A stretch of 13,074 nucleotides of DNA, from the NCBI GenBank assembly GCA_018715295.1, contig DVLY01000003.1:1-13074 (forward strand). The letters run 5' to 3'. Source of the stretch: Candidatus Merdimorpha stercoravium. Its GTDB lineage: Bacteria; Bacteroidota; Bacteroidia; Flavobacteriales; UBA1820. The notes under the pieces are model-generated. The model was given only the letters and a program-made list of their open reading frames with translations. It searched no databases and was not told the DNA's origin. Each line of letters starts with the position of its first letter. Position 1 is the stretch's first letter. The position numbers were made by a program, and so were the translations under genes. This document shows positions 12,348 to 13,074 of the stretch, in pieces.

Positions 12348-12983
12348 TTAAAACTTATAGGCGAAGTTTACCGTGTAGTTCACCGTTCTGCGTCGGTAGA
12401 CGCCGTTCTCGTACTGGCATTGGAGATTGACCTCGGCGCAAAGGGCATAGTGCGGGCCGTCCAGGGCGTAAAGCCGCAGGGGATAGTTGATGGCGAAGTT
12501 GTTGCTGCTGATGGTTTGTCGGAAATCCGTTTGCCCGTTGTTCCATTCGGAGCGCGTATCTTCCCGCACGTATCCCAGGACAGCCCCTACTTTCAGAAAG
12601 CGGAACCAGCGCCCCAGGGGAGTAACGATCAGCCCGGCGCCCGCCCCGTAGCGGGTGGTGAGGTAGTCATAGACTGTCAGCTCCTCCGGCATGTCGGTGC
12701 GGGTGATAAAGGAAAGGAACAGGTACCCTTCCGCCGCCAGGAAGTCGTTGAACTGCCGCCCGTAGGTGATCCCGAAGATCGGCCCGAAATACCGGAAAGA
12801 CCCCACGAAGTTTCCTTGGTCCGAATCGGGGATCGAGTGGTAAATCCCGTAGTCGGTAGGAAACAGACCTACGTGTGCCATGAGGTAATTTTTCCGGACA
12901 GGCTCGTCCCCGGCGCGTTCCGGGGCGGCTTGGAGCGATAGCAGGGAGAATAGGAGCAACCAGAGGAGCAGGAGGCGTTTCAT
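12348..12983 (-). CDS. Small outer-membrane beta-barrel protein, function unknown
   Basis: A 211-residue protein with a classical signal peptide (MKRLLLLWLLLFSLLSLQAA, likely cleaved after LQA or QAA). The mature part alternates polar and hydrophobic residues in short strands (FGPIFGITYGRQF, RYGAGAGLIVTPL, FLKVGAVLGYV, NFAINYPLRLYAL, HYALCAEVNLQCQY) and ends in VNFAYKF, with the terminal aromatic residue typical of barrels folded by the BAM machinery. About eight strands would fit. I do not recognise a specific family or ligand. The possible -7 sequence TACCTTGT (minus strand, near 13014-13021) is a poor match. The gene has its own terminator, so it is transcribed separately from the sulfonolipid operon. 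Nothing further is identifiable in 12984-13074. Confidence 0.75.
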   Translation of the reverse strand: MKRLLLLWLLLFSLLSLQAAPERAGDEPVRKNYLMAHVGLFPTDYGIYHSIPDSDQGNFVGSFRYFGPIFGITYGRQFNDFLAAEGYLFLSFITRTDMPEELTVYDYLTTRYGAGAGLIVTPLGRWFRFLKVGAVLGYVREDTRSEWNNGQTDFRQTISSNNFAINYPLRLYALDGPHYALCAEVNLQCQYENGVYRRRTVNYTVNFAYKF

Positions 12984-13074
12984 AGGAAAAAAAGTTGTCG
13001 TTGGTTAGCTGCGGACAAGGTAAGGATGTTTTTTGATAACGGAAAGGGGACTTTAGGAAAAATTTAGCGGGATC

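Overview
The window reads as chromosomal DNA from a Bacteroidota bacterium, most likely a gut Bacteroidales of the Alistipes type. Three things support this. Most gene starts are preceded by the Bacteroidota -7 promoter form TAnnTTTG and lack obvious Shine-Dalgarno sites. There are surface-type lipoproteins with an acidic tail after the lipid cysteine. There is also a three-gene set that matches the sulfonolipid (capnine) pathway known from Alistipes and relatives. The genus is an inference. There are 14 protein genes (one cut by the left edge), no RNA genes, no CRISPR array and no insertion sequence.

Left part (1-4430): the end of hemD (uroporphyrinogen-III synthase) and a strong terminator come first. 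Then comes a block holding a hemerythrin-like protein overlapped by a LuxR-type regulator (+ strand), converging on a minus-strand operon rnpA - rnhA - alpha/beta hydrolase. This block is bracketed by two nearly identical copies of an ~85 bp repeat in opposite orientation (799-885 and 4343-4427). Each ends in a -7 promoter box pointing into the block. In Bacteroidales rnpA normally lies directly after hemD. Flipping the block between the two repeats would restore that order, so the block may have been inverted by recombination.

Middle part (4430-8860): a secreted PKD/Ig-like plus DUF5074 beta-propeller lipoprotein (BtuG-like class), a small periplasmic lipoprotein with a C-x-H-x-C-x-H cluster, a PepSY-type membrane protein, and an Fsr-like MFS exporter. 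The first, second and fourth each have their own -7 box; terminators separate most of them. The first three may serve uptake of a metal-containing cofactor, which is only a hypothesis.

Right part (8870-12155): a minus-strand operon, transcribed from 12155 down to 8871. It encodes a cysteine-synthase-fold PLP enzyme, a short-chain dehydrogenase and an alpha-oxoamine-synthase PLP enzyme. Read separately they look like cysteine synthase, a generic SDR and glycine C-acetyltransferase. Read together they fit cysteate synthase, 3-ketocapnine reductase and cysteate acyltransferase, i.e. the route from a serine derivative plus sulfite to the capnine base of sulfonolipids. This is the most informative system in the window. 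A 26-bp perfect inverted repeat separates it from fsr. A separate minus-strand gene for a small outer-membrane barrel protein, with its own terminator, closes the window.
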